Shown piece after piece: positions 17,189 to 25,376 of a stretch of 64,000 nucleotides of DNA; within the stretch, counting starts at the first letter, position 1; every line of letters begins with the position of its first letter. The stretch comes from Skermanella aerolata KACC 11604 (GTDB lineage: Bacteria; Pseudomonadota; Alphaproteobacteria; Azospirillales; Azospirillaceae). The stretch spans positions 1 through 64,000 of the forward strand of contig NZ_AVFK01000015.1 in NCBI RefSeq assembly GCF_000936425.1, in the 5' to 3' direction. The translations under genes and the position numbers were made by a program. A model generated the notes under the pieces. It made no database searches and had not been told where the DNA came from. It worked only from the letters and a program-made list of their open reading frames with translations.

Positions 17189-18603
17189 AACCCAAGGCCA
17201 CGGTCGGCCGGTGCGCGCTGCTGGTACTGGCAGTGGCGGCGGCGACGTCGTGCACCCGCACCAACGCGCCGGCTCCGGTTTCCGTCTACACCGAGCAGCC
17301 GACTCCGTCGGCTCCGGGCATGATCACCGTCGGGCGCGGCGATACCGTCTATGAGCTGGCGAAGCGCTACAACGTCCCAATGCGGGAAGTGATCGAACTG
17401 AACCGGCTGGCGCCGCCTTACGGGCTGACGGTCGGACAGCGCCTGAAACTTCCGACCGCGCGATTCTACACGGTGCAGCGTGGCGACACGATGTACGGCA
17501 TCTCGCGGATGTATCAGGTCGGCATGAGCGAGCTGGCGCGCACCAACGGGCTTCAGGAGCCTTATGCAATTCGGGTCGGTCAGCAGCTTCAGCTTCCCGG
17601 CGCGAACTTGCCCGACACGCAGCTGGCCGAGAACTCCAAGGCGGCTTTGCCAGCCCATCCGGCCGCCGGGAGGCCGGCGGTGATTGCCGAAGCCTTGCCT
17701 GGATTGGCGCAACCGCAGTCGCAGTCATCACCGTCCGCTGCTCCGCAGACAGCCGCTTCAGCTCCGACCCAGCCGAACCCGTCGATCCCGGCTTACCAGC
17801 CCCGTCCCGGCTTTGGGATGGTACAGTCCGGACCTCCGCCCACGCCGGCCCCGGTCTATGAGCCGGCGCCGGTTCCATCCGCCGCACCTGTCGAAGCCGC
17901 GCGTGCGCCGCAGCCATCCGCTCCGCCGCCCGTCAGTCCTTCGGCCAGCAGCCAAGTGGCCGCACTGCCGCAACCTCCGGTCAGCACCCCGCCGGTTCCG
18001 CATCCCATTCCAAAAGTTCCGCCGCGTCCGGCCCCGGCCACCCAAGCAACACAAGCTGCACCTGCACCGGTCCCTGCTGCAGCGCCGGTTCCCGTACCCA
18101 CTCCTCCTCCGCCTGCTTCGGCGGAAGTGGCTGCCGCGAAGCCTCCCGTGATCGAAGCTCCTGAGCCACGCAGCGGCAGCCGTTTTCAATGGCCGGTTCG
18201 CGGGGCGATCCTGTCCGATTACGGTCCGAAGCCCGGCGGCTTGCACAACGACGGCATCAACATCAGCGCCTCGCGCGGTGCATCCGTCGTGGCGGCCGAT
18301 AACGGTGTCGTCGCCTATGCGGGCAATGAGTTGCGCGGCTTCGGCAACCTGCTCCTGATCCGGCACGCCGACGGCTGGATGACGGCCTATGCCCATCTGG
18401 ACGACATGCTGGTGGAGCGCGGCGCCAAGGTCTCGCGCGGGCAGAAGATCGGCACCGTAGGCAGCACCGGCAACGTCTCCTCCCCGCAGCTCCATTTCGA
18501 GGTCCGCCGGGGCAATCGCGCGATCGATCCGCGCGATCACCTCGGTTCGGGGAAGCGCGTCAGTCGAGACGCTTCCCAAGACGGCCGGCCAAGTCCTGGA
18601 TGA
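17185..18603 (+). CDS. NlpD-like LysM / LytM-factor lipoprotein
   Basis: A 472-residue cell-envelope protein. N-terminus MKPKATVGRCALLVLAVAAATSC resembles a lipoprotein signal with Cys23 (weak lipobox). Two LysM peptidoglycan-binding repeats follow (about 46-90 and 94-138), then about 210 residues rich in Pro/Ala/Gln and a C-terminal M23/LytM domain (about 355-460). The LytM site is degenerate: HNDGIN has Asn where active enzymes have the zinc ligand Asp, and PQLHFE has Gln where HxH is expected. It is therefore probably an amidase activator like E. coli NlpD rather than a peptidase. Start ATG 17185 overlaps pcm. The 3' end overlaps the convergent ATPase gene by 44 bases. Confidence 0.9.
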   Translation: MKPKATVGRCALLVLAVAAATSCTRTNAPAPVSVYTEQPTPSAPGMITVGRGDTVYELAKRYNVPMREVIELNRLAPPYGLTVGQRLKLPTARFYTVQRGDTMYGISRMYQVGMSELARTNGLQEPYAIRVGQQLQLPGANLPDTQLAENSKAALPAHPAAGRPAVIAEALPGLAQPQSQSSPSAAPQTAASAPTQPNPSIPAYQPRPGFGMVQSGPPPTPAPVYEPAPVPSAAPVEAARAPQPSAPPPVSPSASSQVAALPQPPVSTPPVPHPIPKVPPRPAPATQATQAAPAPVPAAAPVPVPTPPPPASAEVAAAKPPVIEAPEPRSGSRFQWPVRGAILSDYGPKPGGLHNDGINISASRGASVVAADNGVVAYAGNELRGFGNLLLIRHADGWMTAYAHLDDMLVERGAKVSRGQKIGTVGSTGNVSSPQLHFEVRRGNRAIDPRDHLGSGKRVSRDASQDGRPSPG

Positions 18604-19435
18604 ATTGCCATGCGACGCGGCCCGACCGGCTGCCGCGCGTCATTGACCACTCGATCGCTTCGGCCCTCAACTGCGCCTGCGGGATATCGAGTCCGAAGCG
18701 GGCGGCATAGCCCTCGATCATCGCGAAGAAAATCTGCTGGTCGCAATTATGGAACCCAAGCCATAGGCCGAAGCGGTCGGACAGCGACACCTTCTCCTCG
18801 ACCGATTCGTGGGGATTGATCGCGGTCGAGCGTTCGTTCTCGATCATGTCGCGGGACATCAGGTGCCGCCGGTTCGATGTGGCGTAAAAGACGACGTTGT
18901 CCGGACGTCCCTCGATCCCGCCGTCCAGCACCGCCTTCAGCGATTTATAGGCGGCATCGTCGTTGTCGAACGACAGGTCGTCGCAGAACAGAACGAAGCG
19001 ACGGGTGGTCGTCCGCAGCAGGTTCAGCAACTCCGGCAACGACGGGATGTCTTCGCGGTGGATTTCCACCAGCACCAGCACGCCGGGCAGCTTCGCCGCC
19101 ACCTCCGCATGGATCGCCTTGACTAGCGAACTCTTGCCCATGCCGCGGGCGCCCCACAGCAGGGCATTGTTCGCCGGCAGGCCTTCGGCAAAGCGCCGGG
19201 TATTCTCCAGCAGGGTGTCGCGCTGCTGAACAACGCCCTGAAGCAGCGGCAAGTCGACCCTGTTGACGTTCGGCACCGGGATCAGCCGGCTCCCCTCGGC
19301 ATGCCAAGTGAAGGCGTCGGCCGCTGCGAAGTCCGGAACCGGAGCCGGCGGCGGCGCCAGACGGTCCAGCGCATCGGCGATTCTGGCGAGCAGGATGGGG
19401 AGAGATTGATCGGTATTGTCGGAAGCTGTTTGCAC
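18560..19435 (-). CDS. DUF815 AAA-type ATPase
   Basis: A 291-residue P-loop protein of the DUF815 family. Visible are Walker A in LLWGARGMGKSSLVKAIHAE, Walker B in RFVLFCDDLSFD, sensor-like VVFYATSNRRHLM and an Arg-rich SDRFGLWLGFHN segment. Biochemical role is not established; the family is widespread in proteobacteria and annotated as ATP-binding. It is transcribed towards the NlpD-like gene and its last 44 bases overlap that gene antisense. Confidence 0.88.
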   Translation of the reverse strand: MQTASDNTDQSLPILLARIADALDRLAPPPAPVPDFAAADAFTWHAEGSRLIPVPNVNRVDLPLLQGVVQQRDTLLENTRRFAEGLPANNALLWGARGMGKSSLVKAIHAEVAAKLPGVLVLVEIHREDIPSLPELLNLLRTTTRRFVLFCDDLSFDNDDAAYKSLKAVLDGGIEGRPDNVVFYATSNRRHLMSRDMIENERSTAINPHESVEEKVSLSDRFGLWLGFHNCDQQIFFAMIEGYAARFGLDIPQAQLRAEAIEWSMTRGSRSGRVAWQFIQDLAGRLGKRLD

Positions 19436-19595
19436 GGACCGGGAACCTGACTACATATGCGGTAGAAGCGGAACCCGGTCATCAGCGAGATCGGGCCGCA
19501 CGGGCCGTAGACCCTAGCATAGCTCGGGCGCAGCACAAGACGGGCGTAGGGCTCCGGCGGACCACCGGCCAGCCGTTCGATTGTGCCGGTTTCGA

Positions 19596-19623
19596 TTGCA
19601 ACACCGGCGCGGGCCGTTATAGT
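19596..19623 (+). promoter_or_regulatory. predicted sigma70 promoter of yajC
   Basis: TTGCAA (19596-19601), 16-base spacer, TATAGT (19618-19623), 38 bases ahead of the yajC ATG. The -10 element matches the consensus at five of six positions, the -35 at four of six. Position and spacing fit; not experimentally supported. Confidence 0.5.
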
Positions 19624-19661
19624 CCCGCGGTCCGCTAAGAACAAAGTGAGAGGAGCACCGG

Positions 19662-20111
19662 ATGTTCGTATCAACGGCCTACGCGCAGGCCGCGGACGGT
19701 GCGGGGGGAGCGGCAGGTCTGATGTCGTTTCTGCCGCTTGTCCTGATCTTCGTCGTCTTCTATTTCCTGCTGATCCGTCCGCAGCAAAAGAAGCTCAAAG
19801 AACACAAGGGCATGCTCGAGGCATTGCGCCGTGGTGACCGCGTCGTCACCGGCGGCGGCATCATCGGCACGATCGTGAAGATCAACGCCGATGACGAACT
19901 TGTGGTCGAGATCGCCGAAGGCGTCCGGGTCCGCGTGCTCCGCTCCACCATCAATCTGGTGCTGGCGAAGACCGAGCCCGCCAAGGGCGGCCGGACGGTG
20001 ACGACGGCGGACGACAAGGACGCTCCGGCAACCGACGCCGTGGTCGATCCGGCGCAGGACAATGCCGCAGCGCCCTCGCGCGGCATCGGCAAGATGTTCG
20101 GCCGCAAGTAG
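19662..20111 (+). CDS. yajC: preprotein translocase subunit YajC
   Basis: A 149-residue single-helix membrane protein associated with SecDF. Short N-terminus (MFVSTAYAQA), one hydrophobic helix (MSFLPLVLIFVVFYFLLIRPQQ) with the invariant RPQQKK, and the cytosolic YajC domain (GDRVVTGGGIIGTIVKI). The tail after about residue 105 is low-complexity. GAGAGGAG precedes the ATG. Unusually, secD and secF do not follow; the next gene 70 bases on is the Mth938-domain gene. Confidence 0.94.
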   Translation: MFVSTAYAQAADGAGGAAGLMSFLPLVLIFVVFYFLLIRPQQKKLKEHKGMLEALRRGDRVVTGGGIIGTIVKINADDELVVEIAEGVRVRVLRSTINLVLAKTEPAKGGRTVTTADDKDAPATDAVVDPAQDNAAAPSRGIGKMFGRK

Positions 20112-20180
20112 TGACAGTCGGGCAGGGGCGGCCGGTCTTCCGGACGTTCCTGCCAGCTCTGATCTAATTCGAAGGCTATC

Positions 20181-20555
20181 ATGGACGTAACGCCGCTGAT
20201 CCCCGCCGACAGGCAGGTGATCGACTCCTACGGCCCAGGTATCTTCCGGGTCAGCGGGACTTTATACGAAGGCCCGCTCCTGGTATTCCCCGACCGGACG
20301 CAGTCGTGGAAGGCCAATACCTTCACTGAACTGACCCTCCAGAGCTTCGACTTCGTCCGCGCCGCCGAACCGGCGGTGGAGATCCTACTGCTCGGTTCCG
20401 GCCCCAAGATGGGACTGCTGCCCTCGAAACTCCGCCGTGAATTGCGGGAGGCCGGCATCGTGGTCGACGTGATGGCAACAGGCGCCGCATGCCGGACCTA
20501 CAACGTCCTGCTGTCGGAAGAACGCCGCGTCGCCGCGGCGCTGCTTCCCGTCTGA
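20181..20555 (+). CDS. Mth938-like (NDUFAF3-type) domain protein
   Basis: A 124-residue protein of the Mth938/DUF498 family, homologous to mitochondrial complex I assembly factor NDUFAF3. Typical features: PLIPADRQVIDSYGPGIFRVSG, then EILLLGSGPKM and the conserved C-terminal DVMATGAACRTYNVLLSEERRVAAAL. In alphaproteobacteria it usually follows secDF and precedes the NDUFAF6-like gene. Here secDF are missing upstream and the partner gene lies 4 kb downstream at 24511. A bidirectional terminator follows. Confidence 0.9.
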   Translation: MDVTPLIPADRQVIDSYGPGIFRVSGTLYEGPLLVFPDRTQSWKANTFTELTLQSFDFVRAAEPAVEILLLGSGPKMGLLPSKLRRELREAGIVVDVMATGAACRTYNVLLSEERRVAAALLPV

Positions 20556-20583
20556 GCGCAGGCGCGCCGCTGATTGCTCGATA

Positions 20584-20611
20584 AAAAAGGGGTCCCGAAG
20601 GACCCCTTTTT
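20584..20611. terminator. bidirectional intrinsic terminator
   Basis: Perfect 12-bp stem AAAAAGGGGTCC / GGACCCCTTTTT around the tetraloop CGAA, giving T-runs on both strands. It separates the Mth938-domain gene (plus) from the convergent superoxide dismutase gene (minus). Confidence 0.92.
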
Positions 20612-20629
20612 CCATGGCCGGAGGACCGG

Positions 20630-21232
20630 TCAGGAAGCCTTGCTGTACAGCTCGGCTACGTATTCCCAGTTCACCATGTTCTCCAGGAACGCCTTCAGGT
20701 AGTCCGGACGGCGGTTCTGGTAGTCCAGGTAATAGGAGTGCTCCCACACGTCGACGCCCAGGATCGGGGTCTGGTTGTGGACGAGGGGGTTTTCGCCGTT
20801 GGGGGTCTTAGTGACCTTCAGCTTGCCGCCGTCGACCACCAGCCAGGCCCAGCCACTGCCGAACTGCGTGATGCCGGCCTGGGTAAAGGCCTCCTTGAAC
20901 TGATCGACGCCGCCCAGATCTTCCTTGATCTTGGCTTCCAGTTCGCCCGGGATTGCCCCGCCGCCATTCTTGCGCATGACCTGCCAGAACAGGATGTGGT
21001 TCCAGTGCTGGCCCGCGTTGTTGAAGATGGTCTGCTTGGAAGCGTCGCCGTAGGTGGCCTTGACGATCTCCTCAAGCGACTTGTCCGCCAGCGGAGTGTC
21101 CTTGGTCAGGTTGTTCAGGGCCGTCACATAGGCCTGATGGTGCTTGTCATGGTGGAACTGCAACGTCTGCTCGGACATGTACGGATTGAGAGCATCGTAC
21201 GCATACGGCAGGGGGGGAAGTTCGAAGGCCAT
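20630..21232 (-). CDS. sodB: superoxide dismutase, Fe/Mn family
   Basis: A 200-residue cytosolic Fe/Mn superoxide dismutase. Metal ligands are recognisable: His in LQFHHDKHHQAY, His in GQHWNHILFWQVM, and Asp/His in VDVWEHSYYLDYQNRRPDY. Sequence type (GGGAIPGEL, GSGWAWLVVDGGKL) fits the iron-dependent or cambialistic proteobacterial form; metal preference is inference. The open frame reaches 21286, but ATG 21232, preceded by GAGGAA, gives the family start MAFELPPLPYAYDAL. It is 66 bases downstream of hpnE on the same strand and could be read from that operon or from its own promoter. Confidence 0.95.
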   Translation of the reverse strand: MAFELPPLPYAYDALNPYMSEQTLQFHHDKHHQAYVTALNNLTKDTPLADKSLEEIVKATYGDASKQTIFNNAGQHWNHILFWQVMRKNGGGAIPGELEAKIKEDLGGVDQFKEAFTQAGITQFGSGWAWLVVDGGKLKVTKTPNGENPLVHNQTPILGVDVWEHSYYLDYQNRRPDYLKAFLENMVNWEYVAELYSKAS

Positions 21233-21298
21233 CGGTTCCTCGCTTTTGTTATCGGTACAGGCGCCGCGACAGAAAATGCGCGACACTCCGGCGTGAGG

Positions 21299-22624
21299 CT
21301 ACGCCTGTTGAGATATGTCGAGCGAGCTTCGTTGTGAAGCCCGCATCTCATCCCGGCTCGGCGTTTCGGCCGATCCTGATAATAACAGCAAATCCGCCGC
21401 CTTGTTTCCTGATCTAATCGCACCTTCTATCGTGGCGGGAAGGCCGGTGGCCGTCCAGTCGCCTGCCAGATGGAGGTTCCTGAACGCCGTCCGCGCCTCC
21501 GGACGCTTCTCCGATTCGGCTGGAGTCTGGCGGAAGGTGGCGCGTTTCTCCTTGATGATCCGGGCGGGCGGCATCGGGCCGGGCAGGCCGCAGGTCCGTG
21601 CCACGTCGCGCCAGATCAGGTTGGCCAGATCGTCGGCACTCCAGTCGATCAGCCGGTCGGCAGCGCTGACGGTCACCGAAATTACGTCGTCGCGGGCGAA
21701 CAGCCATTCGGCCGTTCCGCCGACGAGCCCCAGGAACATCTGCCCGCCGGGCAGCACCGCCGGGCGGTCCAGGCGGTAATGGGCATTGAGAATCGCCGTG
21801 CTGTCGCCGGGGACGGGAAGGCCGGGAAGCAGTTCGGAAGCGGCCACCGGGGGGAGGGCCAGCACCACGTCGTCATCATGTCCTACATCCACCGTCTCTC
21901 CGGCGAACTCCAGTGCGGTGACGCGGGCGTTCTGAACCCGCAATTCCCGCAGGCGCGCCTTCAGGCGGATCGTTCCTCCGTGCTCCTCCACGAAGCGGAC
22001 CGATGGATCGACGAAGGTGTCGGACAGGCCGCGCGCCGCGATGAAGGGCCGGCAGGCGGCGCCGCCCTTCATGAAGGTCTCCGCGACGACCGCTCCCATC
22101 AGCCGCGCGGAACCCAGAGCGGGATCGATGTTGAGTGCCGCCACCGCCAGCGGTTCCCACAGGCGCTTGTAGAGCACGGAGCGTGTATCCAGGCACTCCG
22201 CCACCGTGGCGCCGGGACGTGTCCGCAGCAGCTTCAGCAGCCCGAGATAATCGCGCCATCCCGTACCGGGTACCCGCCGCGACGGCACCAGCATCCACCA
22301 AGGGACAGGGCCGAGGTTGGGCCGCAGGGTCCAGCTTTCGCCGGTCGACAGATCCATGAAGGGGAAGGCGACCGGGTCTGCTCCGATCAGCCTGTCCCTG
22401 GCACCGATCCGGTCGAGCAGACCGAATACGTCGGTGTTGCCGCCCAGCAGCAGGTGATTGCCGTTGTCGATCGGGCGGTCCAGAACGGCGTCGTGGAGCG
22501 ACCGGCAGCGGCCGCCGGCCTGCCCGGCCGATTCGTAAACGACGACCCGGCGGCCGGCATCCGCCAGCCGGACGGCGGCGGCCAGACCGGCCATGCCGGC
22601 GCCGACGATATGAACCGTTCTCAT
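21299..22624 (-). CDS. hpnE: hydroxysqualene dehydroxylase / squalene-associated FAD desaturase HpnE
   Basis: A 441-residue FAD-dependent amine-oxidase-fold enzyme that reduces hydroxysqualene to squalene as the last step of the HpnCDE route. Dinucleotide-binding start VHIVGAGMAGLAAAVRLADAG with downstream E-R motif (YESAGQAGGRCRS), and C-terminal FAD motif LHLAGDWTATGLPATIEGAIRSG. The ATG at 22624 gives the canonical start, eight bases after the hpnD stop; the frame itself is open further upstream. Product squalene would feed hopanoid synthesis; a cyclase gene is not in the window. Confidence 0.94.
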   Translation of the reverse strand: MRTVHIVGAGMAGLAAAVRLADAGRRVVVYESAGQAGGRCRSLHDAVLDRPIDNGNHLLLGGNTDVFGLLDRIGARDRLIGADPVAFPFMDLSTGESWTLRPNLGPVPWWMLVPSRRVPGTGWRDYLGLLKLLRTRPGATVAECLDTRSVLYKRLWEPLAVAALNIDPALGSARLMGAVVAETFMKGGAACRPFIAARGLSDTFVDPSVRFVEEHGGTIRLKARLRELRVQNARVTALEFAGETVDVGHDDDVVLALPPVAASELLPGLPVPGDSTAILNAHYRLDRPAVLPGGQMFLGLVGGTAEWLFARDDVISVTVSAADRLIDWSADDLANLIWRDVARTCGLPGPMPPARIIKEKRATFRQTPAESEKRPEARTAFRNLHLAGDWTATGLPATIEGAIRSGNKAADLLLLSGSAETPSRDEMRASQRSSLDISQQA

Positions 22625-22632
22625 GGCGGCAC

Positions 22633-23499
22633 TCAACTCTGCGGAGGACGTCCGACAAGGCAGCGCAGAGTCACCCACGCCTTTTCGGATTTAGGCAGGC
22701 GCGGACGCCTGCCAAGGTCCGCCCAGCCGCGTGCGCGCAGATGCTTCAAGGTGCGGCGGTATAGCAGCATCATGGCGCGGGCTGTCCAAAGCCGACGGCG
22801 CGGCCAGCGCGCCAGCAGGCGTTCCGCATCGGCGAAGCGGGCTTCCGCCATATCGGCCAGCGCGTCGCAGACCTTGGGCAGGGCAGGGTGGCGAAGCACC
22901 TCGGCAGGGTCGCTGGCGACGATACCGGCCCGCACCAGCAGCTCCCGAGGCAGATAAAGCCGGCCAAGCTCAGCGTCTTCCTCCAGGTCGCGCAGGATGT
23001 TGGTCATCTGCAAGGCATCGCCCAGCGCCAGCGCCAGCGCCTCCGTCTCGTCGTCGGCGCGGTCGAACACCCGGATGGCCAGCAGCCCGACCGCTCCGGC
23101 CACACGTCTGCAATAGACCTTGAAGGTGTCCAGCGGCGGCGCCCGCAAGGGCGTGCCCAGGTCCATCGCCATGCCGTCGATCACGGCTTCCAGCTCGGCC
23201 CGCGGCAGGTGGTAGCGGGCAATCGCGTCGGCCAGCCCGGCGGCGACCGGAGTGGACGGAGCGCCGCCCATGTAGAGCGACCGGATCTGCTCCCGCCAGC
23301 CCACGAGGGCGGCGCGCTTGTCCTCGATCGTGCCGGGTTCGTCCACGATGTCGTCCACCTGTCGGCAGAACGCGTAGATGGCGAACATGGCGGTACGCTT
23401 CGGCTTTGGCAACAGCAGCATGGGCCAGAAGAAGGTGCTTCCGGACCGGCCGGTGATTTCACCGGGACCGGCGGCGGAGGCGGCAGGCGCGGAAGTCAT
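22633..23499 (-). CDS. hpnD: presqualene diphosphate synthase HpnD
   Basis: A 288-residue squalene/phytoene-synthase-fold enzyme that condenses two farnesyl diphosphates to presqualene diphosphate. The two Asp-rich metal motifs are DDIVDE (in FCRQVDDIVDEPGT) and the second around NILRDLEEDAELGRLYLP. The ATG at 23499 overlaps the hpnC stop as ATGA, which decides the start within a longer open frame. Middle gene of hpnC-hpnD-hpnE. Confidence 0.94.
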   Translation of the reverse strand: MTSAPAASAAGPGEITGRSGSTFFWPMLLLPKPKRTAMFAIYAFCRQVDDIVDEPGTIEDKRAALVGWREQIRSLYMGGAPSTPVAAGLADAIARYHLPRAELEAVIDGMAMDLGTPLRAPPLDTFKVYCRRVAGAVGLLAIRVFDRADDETEALALALGDALQMTNILRDLEEDAELGRLYLPRELLVRAGIVASDPAEVLRHPALPKVCDALADMAEARFADAERLLARWPRRRLWTARAMMLLYRRTLKHLRARGWADLGRRPRLPKSEKAWVTLRCLVGRPPQS

Positions 23500-24368
23500 C
23501 TTATGCTGAGTCCCGCTGCGATGCCCTGAACGGTAGCCATGACGCGCGCCGTCGCCGACAGGCGGACCCGGCGTGCCAGGGGGTCCTGCCGTCGCAGCCG
23601 CCGCGACAGTGCGCGAGCGAGGCTGAGGATCACCGCCGACTCCAGCCTCAGTCCCCTGTGCTTGACCATGCTGGGCAGGGGAGCCGCACGCTCCAGCAGT
23701 GCATCGACCTGATCCAGCGTGCGGTCCAGGATGGCGCGCAACTGCTCGTTCGAGCTTCGCTCGACCAGCCGTTCGACGCTGACCTTGGACTGTTCGAACC
23801 AGATCCGCGGGATGTAGCAGCGGCCCAGATCCACCCAATCTTCGCGGCAATCCTGGAGGTGGTTGAGGATCTGGAGCGCCGCGCACAGCGCATCGGACGG
23901 TCCGACCGCCTTGTGCCCCTCGCCGTGGAGCGCCAGCAGGTAGCGTCCCACCGGCGCCGCCGAATAGCGGCAGTAGAGCATCAGGTCGCTCCAGGTCCGG
24001 CACGGCGTGTTCTTGGCATCGCGCCGGAAGGCCTGGAGGACTTGCCGAGCATGGGTGTCGGGCAGGCCGGTCAGCCGAAGGCTGGCATGGAGGTCGAGCG
24101 CCGGCTGAAGATAGGCGCTATGAGCCTCGCCTTTCATCAGGGCGCGCTCCAGCGCGTCCAGATGGCTCAGCTTCAGCTCCGGTTCCAGATCGGGGTCATC
24201 CGCGATGTCGTCGGCGAGGCGAACGAACTTGTAGTACGCCATCACGTGCGGACGCAGCCGTTTCGGAAGCAGCCGGGACGCTACCGGGAAGTTCTCGCCA
24301 CTGGAGTCCTTCCGTGCGGCGGGTTCGGCGTTGCCTGTGTCGGGCGGTGCGATGTTGAACTCGGCCAT
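23496..24368 (-). CDS. hpnC: hydroxysqualene synthase HpnC
   Basis: A 290-residue squalene-synthase-fold enzyme converting presqualene diphosphate to hydroxysqualene. Shows ENFPVASRLLPKRLRPHV typical of HpnC, the first Asp motif RLADDIADDPDL and the second in LNHLQDCREDWVDLGRCYIP. First gene of the minus-strand hpnCDE operon. Its start is 142 bases from the divergent NDUFAF6-like gene. Confidence 0.94.
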   Translation of the reverse strand: MAEFNIAPPDTGNAEPAARKDSSGENFPVASRLLPKRLRPHVMAYYKFVRLADDIADDPDLEPELKLSHLDALERALMKGEAHSAYLQPALDLHASLRLTGLPDTHARQVLQAFRRDAKNTPCRTWSDLMLYCRYSAAPVGRYLLALHGEGHKAVGPSDALCAALQILNHLQDCREDWVDLGRCYIPRIWFEQSKVSVERLVERSSNEQLRAILDRTLDQVDALLERAAPLPSMVKHRGLRLESAVILSLARALSRRLRRQDPLARRVRLSATARVMATVQGIAAGLSIR

Positions 24369-24510
24369 TGGTTTCCGCGAAAAGCGAGGTCAGGCTTAAA
24401 GGTCTGGCCGATCAGCCACGCGAGGCCAATATGTCATGGCGCCAGAGGTCCACTATAGAGCATGTTGGCACTGGTTTCTCTCGTCACTATGCGGCGTCCC
24501 CCGAAATTTC

Positions 24511-25365
24511 ATGACTAACTCCGAAGCGGCCCTGTCCTACTGCGGGCAGGAAGTCCGAAAATATGACAAAGACCGGTTTCTTACGGCGCTGTTCGCTCCA
24601 GCCGAGCGGCGCGAGGCGCTGTTTGCGCTTTACGCCTTCAACCTGGAAATCGCCAAGACCAGGGAAGTGGTGACCGAACCGGTCCTTGGCCAGATCCGGC
24701 TGCAATGGTGGCACGACGCGATAGGCGAAGCTTATGACGGAACGCCACGCCGCCATGAGGTCCTGCTGCCGCTGGCGGAGGCGATCCGGCAATTCGGCCT
24801 GACGCGCGGTCACTTCGAAAAGCTGATCGACGCGCGCGAGGCCGACCTGACCGACGAGCCACCGGCCGATGCGACCTGCCTGATCAGCTACGCGGAGGTC
24901 ACCGGTGTCCCGCTGGTGCTTCTGGCGCTGGAAATCCTGGGTGTTTCCGGCAATGCCGCCGCCGATAAGGCGGCGCGGCACGTCGGCATCGCTTGGGCTC
25001 TGGCCGGGCTGTTGCGGGCGATCCCGTTCCACGCGCGCAGCCACCGGCTCTACATGCCGAAGGACGCCCTGGCGCGGCACGACGTCGCCGAGGGCCGTCT
25101 GTTCGACCTGAAGCCGCCGGAGGGCCTGAAGGCCGTCGTCGGCGAAGTCGCCGATCTGGCGAGGGGCCACCTGCGCGAAGCGCGGGCCTTGCGCCGCGAC
25201 GTGCCGCGCGCCGCCAACCCGGCGCTGCTGATCGCCTCCATCGCCGATACATACCTGGGCGTGATCGCGAAGCAGGGAAATGATGTGTTCGCGCCGAAGG
25301 TGCTGATGCCCAACCCGTTCAGGCAGGTCCGGCTGGGACTGCGGGCAATGACCGGGCGCTACTAA
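24511..25365 (+). CDS. squalene/phytoene synthase family protein, NDUFAF6-like
   Basis: A 284-residue protein with the squalene/phytoene synthase fold (ALFAPAERREALFALYAFNLEIAKTREVV, QIRLQWWHDAIGEAY) but with reduced Asp-rich motifs: no DDxxD is present at the usual places. This fits the NDUFAF6-type branch linked to complex I assembly rather than a prenyl-condensing enzyme. In related genomes it sits directly after the Mth938 (NDUFAF3-like) gene. Start chosen at ATG 24511; an in-frame ATG at 24436 would add 25 residues of poor family fit. Confidence 0.85.
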   Translation: MTNSEAALSYCGQEVRKYDKDRFLTALFAPAERREALFALYAFNLEIAKTREVVTEPVLGQIRLQWWHDAIGEAYDGTPRRHEVLLPLAEAIRQFGLTRGHFEKLIDAREADLTDEPPADATCLISYAEVTGVPLVLLALEILGVSGNAAADKAARHVGIAWALAGLLRAIPFHARSHRLYMPKDALARHDVAEGRLFDLKPPEGLKAVVGEVADLARGHLREARALRRDVPRAANPALLIASIADTYLGVIAKQGNDVFAPKVLMPNPFRQVRLGLRAMTGRY

Positions 25366-25376
25366 ACGGCGGGCTG

